Below are positions 1 to 11,531 of a DNA stretch of 64,000 nucleotides, piece after piece (the stretch's first letter is position 1; each line of letters starts with the position of its first letter). Under the pieces are notes generated by a model. It worked only from the letters and a program-made list of their open reading frames with translations, was not told the origin of the DNA and made no database searches. Source of the DNA: Hypericum androsaemum (lineage: Eukaryota; Streptophyta; Magnoliopsida; Malpighiales; Hypericaceae). The stretch is from the NCBI GenBank assembly GCA_963995505.1, contig OZ023190.1, positions 12,022,092 to 12,086,091 of the forward strand, given 5' to 3'. The translations under genes were made by a program, and so were the position numbers.

Positions 1-1946
1 TTAATAGGACAATTGAATCAAATTGGCATCAACGGCTTGACCCATAAGAGGAATTGACCTGTATTCAAAAGAAATCACTTTTTTGCATCTTTGTAAGAAG
101 AATTTGTCACTTCAATCCCTTCACTCTTAGCCTAGAACTTGGTATTTAGCTATTAGAATCTTCACACTCAACTCATAATTTTAAAACATGGGTACGTAAA
201 TTCGTCACACATAAAAAAGCTCACCGCAAATATAATTAACGACATTTTTTTTGGAATGCAACTAACGAGTGAATTCAACACTAGCTTTATGGCCAAAGGG
301 TATTCGGCCTAGAAATATTTATGTTCTGGAGTTTACATAGACTCACAATTGTTGTTACAACTGAAATTGATAAAAAAAAATTGTTGAAAAACATGAACCT
401 ATGATGATTTAAAGGAGTTCCAGGTTTAAGGTGTCAAAAAATACCTTTAAAAAAACTAGCTTTTTGAAAATTACTTGTTGCAAATTTAACTCGAATTTGC
501 ATTCGTTCGGATAGTCTTTGAAATTTTGATGATTATTGTATTTTGTTGTGCTCATTAGGGGTGTTAATAGTTTATTGGACCTCAGCGTTAAATAAAAACC
601 TCAATCAATCCATAATAGCTGATTGAAACTAATAAACTCATGGTTGAGAAAAGTTCCAAAACGAAGCTCATAGACACAGAGACCTTGGTGCACCTGTACT
701 GTCTACTATTTCTTTTTCTTTTTCTTTTGAAAAGTTTAAGCCCTTTAATTGATTTAGAATCTCAAATTCTCATCTTATTCTTTACTAGTTTAATTGACGG
801 GAGAGTTAACTAACGAAGGTCGCACTTCGGTGCAATTTGGGATGGCGAATTATAGTGGGAAATACTTTAATACCAAGAGTGTTTTAGTTATATATTCATA
901 GGTTATTTTAGGAAATACATGCTTACGAGCCGGGCGTAAAATAGCAAGTGTAGTTTGCAAATTTTTTCGTTGATAAATATAATTTACTTATTAAAAAATC
1001 ATCCAACTGAATTTGCTCTGCTTAAATCTGCAATTGCCTGTGGGATATCGGAAACAGAGTACCAACCTTTTGCAAGAACATCACCAAACAATTAGGAGCC
1101 AATCCATAATTTCCACAAAGCTAATGCTTTATTGTTAATGATCGCCAAGGAGGAGGAGCTGACGATAAAATACAAAAGATCCAGATTCTTTTTTTTTTTG
1201 AGGGATTAAAAAAAAAGATCCAGATTCCAGACACGGAGGCTTGACGCGTAAAAGCAAACCTCAGATGAAGAAGATTGGTCGAAGTTACAGACAAAATTTC
1301 TCGGTTACGCGTCCTGGACGACTGGACTTGAAATAGACTCGGGAAAAGTTATTTATTTGCCGAAGTTGCATTTCACAAATTTACATAAATTCCAAGCAGG
1401 TTTTTTCGGACCTTTTAATGATCTATTTTCATTCGTAAGAATAGAATCTAATATAATTCAAATTTTAGTATGAACAACTCTAGCAGGTATTCGAGTTGAA
1501 TTCAAGCTAACCCCGATTAGTTTATCGATCTCTCACGCGTTCCCGGGATCGGGTTGACTCATGAGATTAGTCTTTCTTTATACGGTCAATTAGTCGTGAT
1601 CCAATGTACGTTTACGTATGCAATTTGTTTTCTTCTGTTAACAAGCATCTCGATCGAGCAACGTCACTTTCTTGATAAAATACAGAAAATACGGATCTCG
1701 CTGTGGTTATAAATCGTAATTAACGAGATACAGTGGCCCACAAAAATAACTGTAGTTGGGTGGAACCTATGCCTTAGTTTTAGCCTTTACGCTTAGTACA
1801 TAATGGTTTAATTTTTAAAAATGAAACTGAAATCCGTATATAGAGTAATGTAAGCACCCGTAATAAATAAACTTGGAACGAACGATGGGGTTCTCCAGCG
1901 TAGGATGGGTTTCATCAAGAGGTCATGTTTTCTTTTCTTTTTCTTA
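1..1946. other. AT-rich intergenic DNA, nothing recognised
   Basis: No convincing coding potential, exon structure or element with matched ends was found here. Short A/T homopolymers are common. The right edge is the target site of the Copia element that starts at 1952. Confidence 0.6.
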
Positions 1947-1951
1947 GTAAA

Positions 1952-2335
1952 TGTTAGGAATTCAGCAATCAAGAGAACAAAACGTGCAAAAAAATACGAC
2001 ACAAGAGATAACGTAGTTCGGCTTAGTGCCTACGTACACGGAGAAAAATGAGAACTTTTATTGATGGATCCAAGTCACTTAACAATATCTAACCATAGGG
2101 TAACACGTCTTTATATAATAGGCGAACCCTTGGTGTACAAGAAACCTATCTAGGTCAAATTAGGAGTCGAAAACAAGAATCGAAACAAAACAGGAAAATC
2201 TGTCCACCACAACTTGCGATCGTCAACCAACTTGCGGCCGCAAGTTGTCCAAGCCCAAACTTCTCTGTAACTTGCAACTAGCGATCGCAAGCAAGTTGGC
2301 GATCGCCAACTCCCACTTGCTTGCCACACCCAACA
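1952..2335 (-). repeat. Copia 3' LTR
   Basis: This 384-bp direct repeat of 4345-4714 starts TG and ends CA. It contains a TATA-like stretch (tttatataata near 2110) and a short motif built from GCGATCGC and CTTGCGGCCGCAAG palindromes. It lies downstream of the coding remnant on the minus strand. Confidence 0.93.
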
Positions 2336-2350
2336 ATCTCCACCTTAGCG
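2336..2350 (-). other. Polypurine tract of the Copia element
   Basis: On the minus strand the sequence AAGGTGGAGAT runs directly into the TGTTGG start of the 3' LTR. This is the standard plus-strand primer position in plant Copia elements. Confidence 0.8.
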
Positions 2351-2701
2351 AGAAGTCATCTCATGAAGAACCATGAAGCTCCACCCGAACTTCAACAAAC
2401 TCCACCTTGATGAGACACCATCCCATGAAGAACTATGAGATCTTGCAAAACCGACCGACTCTATCTGCTCCACCTTGCACCATAGATAACTACCATCAAT
2501 AACACCATTTCAATTTTCTCACCACCTTTGTTCATTCAATCACTTGGAGCCAACCCCCAAGCTCGAGCTTCCGAGCCTGCTTGGCCTATTCCCTTCAATC
2601 TCCATTGAACCCCAACTAGCAAGTCCACCTACTCAAGCAACCTTGCAACCAATAGACGCGCCCTCTATTTTATGGTCAACCCCATGCTCAGCAACCTCGA
2701 A

Positions 2702-4330
2702 CTATTTTTTCGTCAGAGCTTCTTGCCTCAAACCAATGCTACATGCCATATCATACAAAGGATAACTTTTTGTTCCACCAAGTAGAACCCTCGACATACT
2801 TTGAACTCTATTGTTCGGCCTTGAGTAAGATACCTGATCTGCCTGTGGTGTCACCAACGGCTTTGCATGCCCAATGCCAAACCTACCCAACACATTTGAT
2901 GTGCACTTCCCTTTAGACAACCATAGCGGGGCCCAGCTAACAAAGCTTCTCCGAGATAACCATGGCATATTGCCAACCATGCCTCAATGAAATAACCTTA
3001 GCTTGCTATTCATGTCTTCACGAATCCCAACTACACTCAAACCATCTATGTCAAGCCTTTGCTCACTCATATGAACCAACCTCATATGACCTGAGCTCTT
3101 CCCCTCTCCATCGGAACCCAAGGATGTGACTCCACCTACAACAATGCCCCCCACTAACCTGTAGATATTTCTTATATCTCTTTCACCCTTCATCACGACC
3201 ATAGCATCATTCTCTACCTCAATTAGCCCGCCTACAACTTTATAGCCATACCCGTTATAATCCAAGGCTCCTAATGAGATCAAATTCCTCTCCAACTTTG
3301 GAACATGCCTAACCCCACATAACTTCACCACGACACCATCCCACATCTTGATCCTGATATCACCTATGCCAGTGACTTTACAAGCGGAACTATCACCCAT
3401 AGTCACCATACATGAATCAACGAACTTGTAAGTGTCGAACCACCCCCTCTTGGGCGTCATGTGGAAAGAACACGCGTTATCCAAAATCCAGGAATTAGAG
3501 TGCTTTGGACCTAACAAAACAGAAAGACAGTCATCATCATACCCGTCCGAACAAGAGACTGTATTCACGGAACCAGATCCTTTTCCCTCGCGATCCTGAG
3601 TCTTTTTTAGACAATCCTTCTTCACATGCCATTTTTCTCCACACTCGAAGCAATTTCTCTTGAACCTCCTTGACCACGACTTGGATCCCCTTCCATCTTT
3701 TTCTCCTCCTCGACCATGGCTATCCCTCATAACCAGCCCTTCTATTCGTTCATCGCCAGTTTTCCTCCTTTGATGAAATCCTAGCAGAGCACTTGTGATC
3801 TCCTCCAACACCAGAGACTCCTTCCTCCAAGTTAAGGTTGTAACCAAATTCTCGTAGGAAGCCGGTAAGGAATTCAGGAGCAACAATGCCTTATCTTCCT
3901 CCTCGAACTTCATATCTACCCTTCTCAAATCACTCAACAATTGATTGAAAATATTGATGTGTTAGCTCAAATCCAAGCCCCCCATCATCTTAAGCCCATA
4001 CAACTTTTGCTTAAGATAGAGTTTGTTCGACAAAGACTTAGAGATATACTTTGCCTCCAATTTCTTCCATAGCTCAGCTGGTGACTCATCATCCATGACG
4101 TGATACATCACATCATCTGGCGAGCACAAGCAAATTATCGCCACCGCCTTGGCCCCTATCTCCTTCCACTCTTGGTCCTCCATCTTCTCAGGCTTCTTCT
4201 CCGAGAGCGTGATAAACATCCCTTGTTGTACGAGGAGATCCTTGACACGCCTTTGCCATAACCCGAAATTTGAAGAACCATCAAATTTTACAAGAGCAAA
4301 CTTCGCGCCGTCTGTCATCCTCCAACCCAA
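2702..4330 (-). pseudogene. Copia gag-protease remnant with RT tail
   Basis: One minus-strand reading frame runs through three blocks separated by stop codons at about 3962 and 2984. The first block is a gag domain of the UBN2/DUF4219 type, beginning at an ATG close to the primer site. The second has a CCHC zinc knuckle (CFECGEKWHVKKDC), a protease segment WILDNACSFHM with its catalytic Asp, and a GAG-pre-integrase motif (MRLVHMSEQRL). After that the frame joins text resembling the end of a Copia RT (VLGRFGIGHAKPLVTP, then MSRV). Integrase, the YVDD region and RNase H are absent. The reading frame survives the junction, so the deletion kept phase. The stops rule out a functional polyprotein here. 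Confidence 0.9.
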
Positions 4331-4342
4331 GCTTTGATACCA
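4331..4342 (-). other. Primer binding site for tRNA-iMet
   Basis: On the minus strand this reads TGGTATCAAAGC, which matches the usual plant Copia primer site with one change. It sits 2 bp from the 5' LTR, as expected for minus-strand DNA priming. Confidence 0.85.
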
Positions 4343-4344
4343 AT

Positions 4345-4714
4345 TGTTAGGAATTCAGCAATCAAGAGAACAAAATGCACAAAGAACACGACACAAGAGA
4401 TAACGTGGTTCGGCCTAGTGCCTACGTCCACGGGGAGAAAGAAGAACTTTTATTGATAGATCCAAGTCACTTAGCAATATCTAACCATAGGGTAACACGT
4501 CTTTATATAATAGACGAACCCTTGGTGTACAAGAAACTTATCTAGATCAAATTAGGAGTCGAAATAAAACAGAAAAATATGTCCGCCGCAACTTGCGACC
4601 GCCAACCAACTTGCGGCCGCAAGTTGTCCAAGCCCTAACTTCTCTGTAACTTGCGACTAGCGATCGCAAGCAAGTTGGCGATCGCCAACTCCCACTTGCT
4701 CGCCACACGCAACA
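4345..4714 (-). repeat. Copia 5' LTR
   Basis: This is the 370-bp partner of the 1952-2335 repeat. It differs by scattered substitutions and small indels, including loss of a 12-bp stretch near the middle. The right copy of the GTAAA target duplication follows directly. Confidence 0.93.
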
Positions 4715-4976
4715 GTAAATACTTAAAATGTTCCTTTCCTAATGAAAATTTACCTAAAAAAAACTTGGAACGAGCGAGTACTAGATTAATCAGTGACTAT
4801 GTTGTTTTAGCTTAATCAAATCTTTCAAGTCTTTGGAAATGCAGCAGTGTTAAATACTTGTTGGAAGAAATTTGCCCACTTGAAGACTTGAGATCTCAAT
4901 AGGAAATGCGAGAATGCAACAACCAGGCCGAAAGAGAATCAACGTCTTTAGTTCTTATGTGAATAGGCTCATAATA

Positions 4977-6276
4977 GGGAATACTCTAACCCTGGGAACC
5001 GGTGCTTGACCATCCTTCGTTTGAGTGACTTGGTATATACCAATCAATCAAGAAGTGCCAAGTAGATTCAAAAATTACCTAATCAATTAAATGATTAGGA
5101 TAATTAACTGTAGAAATAAAATCAAAGTATGATTTTGAAATAAGTTAAAAAAGAAATTGTTTCCTAAACAAAATATTATATTTAACTCTCAACTATCTCC
5201 ACTAAATTGTAACTCGTTAATGTCAAAAGTAACAATTCATTTTATTCATAGTGCATTTGATAGTAACATGTCTTGAAGTATTTCCTTTTAAAAAATAAAT
5301 AACAAATTATAAAATGATAACCTTTGTATTGTTACATAAATTAAAATTTTTTGGTCCATATAAAGCAAAGGAAGCAACTAAAAGTATAGATGCCACTCAA
5401 ATGAATATTGTGTGAATTAGATCATAACTTATTTCAAATATGTATGTCGTTTATTGTTCAAAAGCTAATTCGATAATCCATGCGAATAAAATATTATGAG
5501 TTAGTCTACAATAAAAAAACTATATTTAAAAGTTAAATGGTATTACATTCAAAATATTAATAAACGTTTGTATCGCCACTATCAGACATAGTAAAAGATG
5601 TTGACTACACAAAAAAATTACACTAATGAATATATTCTTTATAACAAAATAAATTCACAATTAGTTTCTATGTAATCGTTACAAGAAAATATTTTCTACC
5701 TTTATTACTTCTTCTGGATCTATAGATAAAGCATCCTCGCTTAAACAACTGAACAAGCATCGAAACTTTTTCATTCATATGTGCAAATAGATCACTGCAA
5801 AAGTTCGAGAGAAAGGAAAGAAATCTAACTCCATGTACAAATGTTGGCTCTTAAAAAATATATAAGGTTTTTAAAAACCAAAAAATATATAAGTTAATCG
5901 TTCTTCGGTGATTCATCGTCATCACATATTTTTTATAATTATTTCCCACCATATTTTTTATAAGAACTAAAATATAACAAGATTGAATATACTTATTTTA
6001 TTAATGGGCTTGATTCATTTTTTCAAATATAATATTTTGTTTAAGAAACAATTCATTTTTATCTTACGTCAAAATCATACTTTGATTTTATTTCCACGGT
6101 TAATTATGCTAGTCATTTAATTGATCCAGTGATTTGCAAATCTACTTGGTACTTTTTGATTGGTTGGTACATACCAAGTTACCTCGCCCGACTCAAAACT
6201 TACGTACTAAGTCACTTCTTGATTGGTTGATACATACCATGTGACTTGGTATGGAGGGACTAACATAAAGTTTCCC
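4977..6276. mobile_element. Long inverted-repeat transposon, non-autonomous
   Basis: The segment around 5030-5185 recurs as its reverse complement around 6015-6250. Both arms carry a box built on TTGGTATATACCAATCAATC and a second on AAAATCATACTTTGATTTTA. The outer ends align as GGGAA...ACTTTA-like termini. The right arm has an extra internal copy of about 65 bp. The core (5190-6010) is AT-rich with no coding signal. The long arms suggest a MULE-like or other long-TIR DNA transposon, but I could not match a target duplication, so superfamily and exact ends are uncertain. Confidence 0.65.
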
Positions 6277-7096
6277 TATTTTAAATGTCTCGTCCGACTC
6301 TAATCTAGATTAGTCGGTACAATAAATCTAGATAATAGTTTATAAACCAAAAATAATTAAGCCTGGAACGGTCAAACCAGACCAGTTCTTTTGGGAATGT
6401 CGCGGTCGATGTTGGGCCAATGGTCGAACGAGACTGCCCCTTTGGGTCGAAAGGGGCAACAGAATCAAAACGTGTTTTTCATGCCACGTCATGTAAGATC
6501 GCATAACAGTATATTATATGGAAAATTAATTGGAAGGGTTGATCTTAAAATTAATTATTTTTCCAGTCTATTACTCATACAAACCGAAATAATATAATGT
6601 TAGTTATGAATTGAGTAGACTGGTATATAACTCTAAGAAAATTGCGCACCCCTTATTTTAAAATTTTTTCTTAAGATTTTGGTTACAAAAATTTTAATAA
6701 GCATGTAAAATATAAATACACATTTTTAATTTTTTTGTATTTACTATAAAAAATATTCTCGAGTAGGTCACCATTTGAATTCAATTTTTCTTATTTTTAG
6801 TTTAATTATTTTGAGCGGGTAAAGTACAGGGATCAAGCCAAGCCACAATGTGTGACAATTTAGTAAATTTATGTGTAGCTGGTTGAATAAAATTGGTCTT
6901 GTCATCTGAGAATTTCTGTGTCGTTTCGTCTCAATTTTATTTCTTTCCTTGGGAGATTTAACTTCCAGGAAAATTCCATGAGCAGGAAACTTCTAAGAAC
7001 CCAAGATCAGGTTTCGTGTATAGTAATTACTTTTGTTCAATATATAGATTGGTATAATGGTATTTCGATATAAAAAATATATATATATTGGTACGT
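6277..7096. other. Intergenic DNA, nothing recognised
   Basis: AT-rich sequence with one short open frame (6391-6597) that has no family signature. The right edge is the target site of the next MULE. Confidence 0.5.
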
Positions 7097-7105
7097 GACT
7101 TTGCC

Positions 7106-8760
7106 GGGCTTGAATTTAGTGGGGACTAGGCTAGTCCCCATTGATGGGGATATGGACAATATTGGTACACCACTATTAATAAAAAACTACAAATTAGGGA
7201 ATATAGTTATAGAAATAATTAAAAATAAAATAAATACCATCCAATTATCCTAAATCGCCTAACAACACTATCAGTAACACACAAAAAAGCCAAAAAATAA
7301 TACAATTTATGGAAATACAATTATGGAAAATATTACGATTTATGGAAAAAAAATGGGAATATTAGTATCATTGTACTCGGATATTGGTTTTTTTCTTCTC
7401 AGATAGTGGTTTGCTTCTTCTATGATATTGATTTCTTTTGACTCTGATATTGGTGTCATTCTACTCTGATATTGGTTTTCTTCTTCTCTGATATTGGTAC
7501 CCTTGTACTTGGATATTGGTATACTTCTTCTCGGGTATTGGTTTCATTTTTCTATGATATTGGTTTCTTTCTACTCTAATATTTGTCTTCTTCTTCTCTA
7601 ATATTAGTATCTTTGTACTCTAATATTCTGAACAAACACACAATGCATACCAATATTATTGCATATACATACCAATATGATTGTAAATGCATACCAATTA
7701 CAATACAGAATATGTGTGCCAATTTTACCTTATAGTACAACCAATATCACTTAACAAATATACCAATATCACTTAACAACCATTATCACTCGGTAAAATA
7801 TACCAATACAAAAATACCATTGTACCAATACAAAAATATTAATATCACTACAGAAATATACCGATATAAAAATAATAATATCACTACAGAAATATACCAA
7901 TACAAAAATATTTAATTGTTTAATACCAGTAACAAATCACATCTATACCAATATCAGGTAATGTGTATACCAATATTACTACAGAAATATACCATTATTA
8001 CTCCACAAATATACCAATATTATAATTATCACATCAAGCTAATGGTATATACCACTACACCAAAATATTCCCACTACACCAAAATATTACAGTAAATCCT
8101 CCATCTTCATCTGCATATAGGAAGCCATCGAAGCTTCCTCCATCTTCATCTGCACATAGGAAGCCATCGAAATCTTCATCTGCACATAAGAAGCTATCAG
8201 GGGTTTTAACCCCAAAACCACAGCAAATAAGAAAATATTGACGATAACTATCGATGATAACTAACAAAGAAGAAAATATTAATAAAAAACAAGTTACAAA
8301 ATTTCAAAGCTAGGAATTGACGGATTGAGGAAAAAAATTGTATAGGGGCAACGTACCACACTAGTCCTGGTCCTTGACGGAAGAAACGACGTCGTCAACC
8401 ACTCGCATCCCACCGTAACTTAAAAAAAAACCCAAAGTAGAATTGAAAATTTAGTTGATGTTTATGGAGGCAGATTGTAAGAGATTTTTAGGTTTTTAGG
8501 TTGGCAGTGATGAAGAGAGAGAGAGAGGTTTTTTTAGGTTTTTTTAGAGCCAAAATAGGAAATCTAAATCAAGGGATTTTTGTAACGTGGGATTTTTTTG
8601 GAATTTTTAGTTAGGTCTTTATGGATAAAAATACTATTGTACCATCGAATGATAATGACCGTCAGATCTGAAAATGAGTTTTAAAAATCAAATTTTATGG
8701 TCCAAATTTAATTCATACCACGTGGATGACTTTTATGTAGTACCCACTGAATCTAATTCC
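7106..8760. mobile_element. MULE-like element with ACCAATATC satellite core
   Basis: A 1.66 kb element flanked by a perfect 9-bp direct repeat GACTTTGCC (7097-7105 and 8761-8769), the Mutator signature. Ends are short and imperfect: GGGCTTGAATTTAGTGGG on the left against GGAATTAGATTCAGTGGG from the right. A subterminal palindrome (tagtcccc...ggggat) lies just inside the left end. The core is an array of GATATTGGT / ACCAATATC motifs, followed by a repeat (8097-8260) of a CATCTTCATCTGCACATA-type unit, then a purine-rich stretch and a subterminal AGATCTGACGG region. No transposase is present. The element at 28728-30157 is the same family. Confidence 0.85.
7378..8065. repeat. Opposed arrays of GATATTGGT / ACCAATATC
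   Basis: From 7378 to about 7630 the motif GATATTGGT recurs every 25-30 bp with TTCTTCTTCT spacers. From about 7640 to 8065 the reverse complement ACCAATATC recurs with AT-rich spacers. The array therefore switches strand once inside the element. Confidence 0.85.
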
Positions 8761-8769
8761 GACTTTGCC

Positions 8770-10065
8770 GCAGGTTGATAAAAAAATTAATTTATCGTCA
8801 AGTCAAGTTCATAGATTCGCAATTAATGCGTCAAAGTAACATACTATTAGACATTTATATGTTTAACTGATACCGCCATAAATATTAAGAAAAGACGTGC
8901 TTTGTTTTGTAAAATATTCTCTTGTCTAAATGAAGATGCTTATTTTAGTGCTAGCTATTATGTATTATAACCAATAATCAATTAGATCAATTGATATTAT
9001 AGTTTAATTAAGAATTTTTTTTAAATTGTATTTTTTTTGTCCTGACTTGAATCTAAACCTCCTTGAATTTAACAATACTTTGTTCCTTTAGGTTAAATAT
9101 CTTTTGGCTAATTAAAAAATATTTTATTAACTTTTAAAAATTATACCCAATTCGAATCTATATTAATCAACACAACAAAACTATTAAAAAATATATCGGC
9201 GGAGTGCATAAACAACAATCTGGTGCATTGTAGGCGTCGTTCCTGAATTAAGATGTTCAAAAGTGCTAATTATATTAATCCGACGTAACAAGAAAAGGAC
9301 AGGTAACAGAATTGGAAATAAATACCTGGCAATTCCTTGAATCGGGTTAAAGCATGAAATAGACCAATCAAGAGCCAACACTTTTTTACTATATAAGAGA
9401 GAGAACGGTTTGGCTCCATTCTAAAACATTTAATATAAGAAATAGAGAATATAGGGTAATATCGCAATTGTCTTTTTTATTTTATAGAATCCTACCAATT
9501 AAAAGATTCAAATTCCTTAATTTTATTTGAATTAAGATTCACATTTCTTAGGGATGGAGATGGGTATGTTATAGTTGTATCCACACCCTAGTTTGGATAG
9601 TGGGATTCTTATTCTACCATCGTTCCTTAAAATTTGTATTAGTAGATCCATGCACTTATCCTTAGGGTCCGTAAGGTAAATACAATTTTTTTAAACATAA
9701 AATTTAATTATATATATAATTTAAATAAATCATAAATGAAAGACTTTTCATATGTTACACATCAAAATTAAATAAAAAAATTCAAGAATCAATTAGACAT
9801 CAAATTTTATTATTTAAGTTAAATGGTAGAAAGTTATTTTTTCAGATTTCAAATACATCAACATAATGAATAATATACATAATATTTGAGAATTATATGC
9901 ACTGAATTTCAAGGTCAATATCATCAATAAGTGAATCATATTACAAAATATTTGAATATTCTATTACAATTTAGAAGTTAAAAAAATAAAGTTAAATGAG
10001 TCTAATTAGTATCAAGTTACGGTCTAGTTAGATAATGCTATAAATAGTTCAAACATAACACTTCA
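8770..10065. other. Intergenic DNA, nothing recognised
   Basis: AT-rich, without supported genes. Short overlapping minus-strand frames near 9184-9467 look like chance. Confidence 0.5.
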
Positions 10066-10074
10066 TTTACAATA

Positions 10075-11015
10075 GGGAAAAGTGCACTTTAGTACCCTGT
10101 GGTATCGCAAAAAATTCCGTCAGTACCCTGTGGTTTAAAACGTATCAATTGAGTCATACTTATTCTAATTAACATCAATTAGAGGCCCGGGCAGCTGCCC
10201 GGACCTGCCCGAACCTACCCGACCCCTGCCCGAACCACGTGGCCAGCCACGTCACCAAATTTTGATGACATGGCGCCACGTCACATCCTCCTTCCCTCCT
10301 CCTCCTCCTCCTCCGCCTCCTCCGCCTCCTCCTCCGCCTCCCCTCCTACTCCTCCTCCTCCTCCTCCTCCTCCTCCTCCTCCCCCCGCGTCCTCATCCTC
10401 CTCCCCTCCTCCTCCTCCTCCTCCTCCTCCTCCTCCTCCCCCCGCATCCTCCTCCTTCTCCTCCTCCCCCCGCGTTCTCCTCCTCCTCTCCCCCCGCGTT
10501 CTCCTCCTCCTCCTCCCCCCGCATCCTCCTCCTTCTCCTCCTCCTCCTCCCCTCGCGTCCTCCTCCTTCTCCCCCCGCGTCCTCCTCCTCCTCCCCCTGC
10601 GTCCTCCTCCTTCTCCTCCCGCGTTCTCCTCCTCCTCCTCGACCCGGATCCGGACCCGCTTTTACAGGCTTGCAATGGGGACCCGCATAGGCCCGGGTTT
10701 AGGGCGAATGCAGATCTGAGGAGGAGGACGCGGGGGGAGGAGGAGGAGGAGGAGGGGAGGAGGAGGAGGACGCGGGGGGAGGAGGCGGAGGAGGAGGGGA
10801 GGAGGATGTGACGTGGCGCCACGTCATCAAAATTGGTGACGTGGCTGCCACGTGGCCCGGGCAGCGCTCGGGTAGGTTCGGGCAGGTCCGGGCAGCTGCC
10901 CGGGCCTCTAATTGATGTTAATTGGAATAAGTATGACTCAATTGATACGTTTTAAACCACAGGGTACTGACGGGATTTTTTGCGATACTACAGGGTACTA
11001 AAGTGCACTTTTCCC
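10075..11015. mobile_element. MULE with 200+ bp TIRs and GGA/TCC core
   Basis: A 941-bp element with a perfect 9-bp target duplication TTTACAATA (10066-10074 and 11016-11024). Terminal inverted repeats of over 200 bp begin GGGAAAAGTGCACTTTAGTA and include repeated GTACCCTGTGGT boxes and a GCCCGGGCAGCTGCCCGG palindrome. The core is (CCT)n-like on the left and (GGA)n-like on the right, separated by a short GC-rich segment. No transposase and no clear host exon. Proline- and glutamate-rich frames across it are low-complexity translations. Confidence 0.95.
10288..10808. repeat. TCC-rich then GGA-rich low-complexity tract
   Basis: About 350 bp of almost pure pyrimidine (CTCCTC units broken by CCCCGCG) is followed, after a non-repetitive spacer at 10640-10718, by about 85 bp of almost pure purine. 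The two tracts can pair with each other. Confidence 0.9.
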
Positions 11016-11024
11016 TTTACAATA

Positions 11025-11531
11025 TTAAAACGATAACATTATAATATATAGATAGGATCAAGCGATGCCAACACCATGAAACAAAAGTCAATAAACTTTT
11101 GACTTCATTTTTTCATTATATTACACATGTTATTACTGGATATTTAATAGAGAAACCTACTCAACATATTTCTAAAAAATGAAATTTTTTAGACGAATCC
11201 TGGTTAGTAACTCTTATACTATACATGTTAATTATTTAAAACTAATTCTGTGCAATTTTACTGGATCTCAATTCATTTTTATTCCAATGTGGAGTTTTCT
11301 ACCACTCTAATGAAGGTCTTTTTTCTGCCAATTTTACGGTTTGACATTTAAAAAATACATCGACCATGAGATTGTTTGTTTGTCCAAGTCTAAAATCGCA
11401 TCATGAACCCGTTCTTTTGTCAGTTTACTTTTTTGTAGTCTCAATCCGTGCGATTTTGCAGTTTTCGATCAGTTTGGTACACACCATTAGTCAAATTACG
11501 ATTTTATACTTTTGTCTGAACTACGATACAT
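11025..11531. other. Intergenic DNA, nothing recognised
   Basis: AT-rich spacer between a MULE and a LINE tail. No gene seen. Confidence 0.5.

Larger units (their letters stand above)
1952..4714 (-). mobile_element. Deleted Ty1/Copia LTR retrotransposon
   Basis: A 2.76 kb element in minus orientation is bounded by two near-identical direct repeats (1952-2335 and 4345-4714) that begin TG and end CA. It is flanked by a perfect 5-bp target duplication GTAAA (1947-1951 and 4715-4719). Reading the minus strand, a tRNA-Met primer binding site TGGTATCAAAGC lies next to the 5' LTR, and a purine tract AAGGTGGAGAT abuts the 3' LTR. The interior codes for gag and protease and then jumps to the tail of the reverse transcriptase. 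Integrase and most of the RT are missing, so it could only have moved with help from a complete relative. The similar LTRs suggest fairly recent insertion. Confidence 0.95.

Noticed and set aside
4977..6276. A 9-bp target duplication for the long inverted-repeat element
   Set aside because: The flanks tested (CTCATAATA and TATTTTAAA) do not match, so I left its superfamily open.
10262..10822. Proline/serine-rich and glutamate/glycine-rich open frames on both strands
   Set aside because: They are translations of TCC/GGA low-complexity sequence inside a MULE with defined ends and have no domain.
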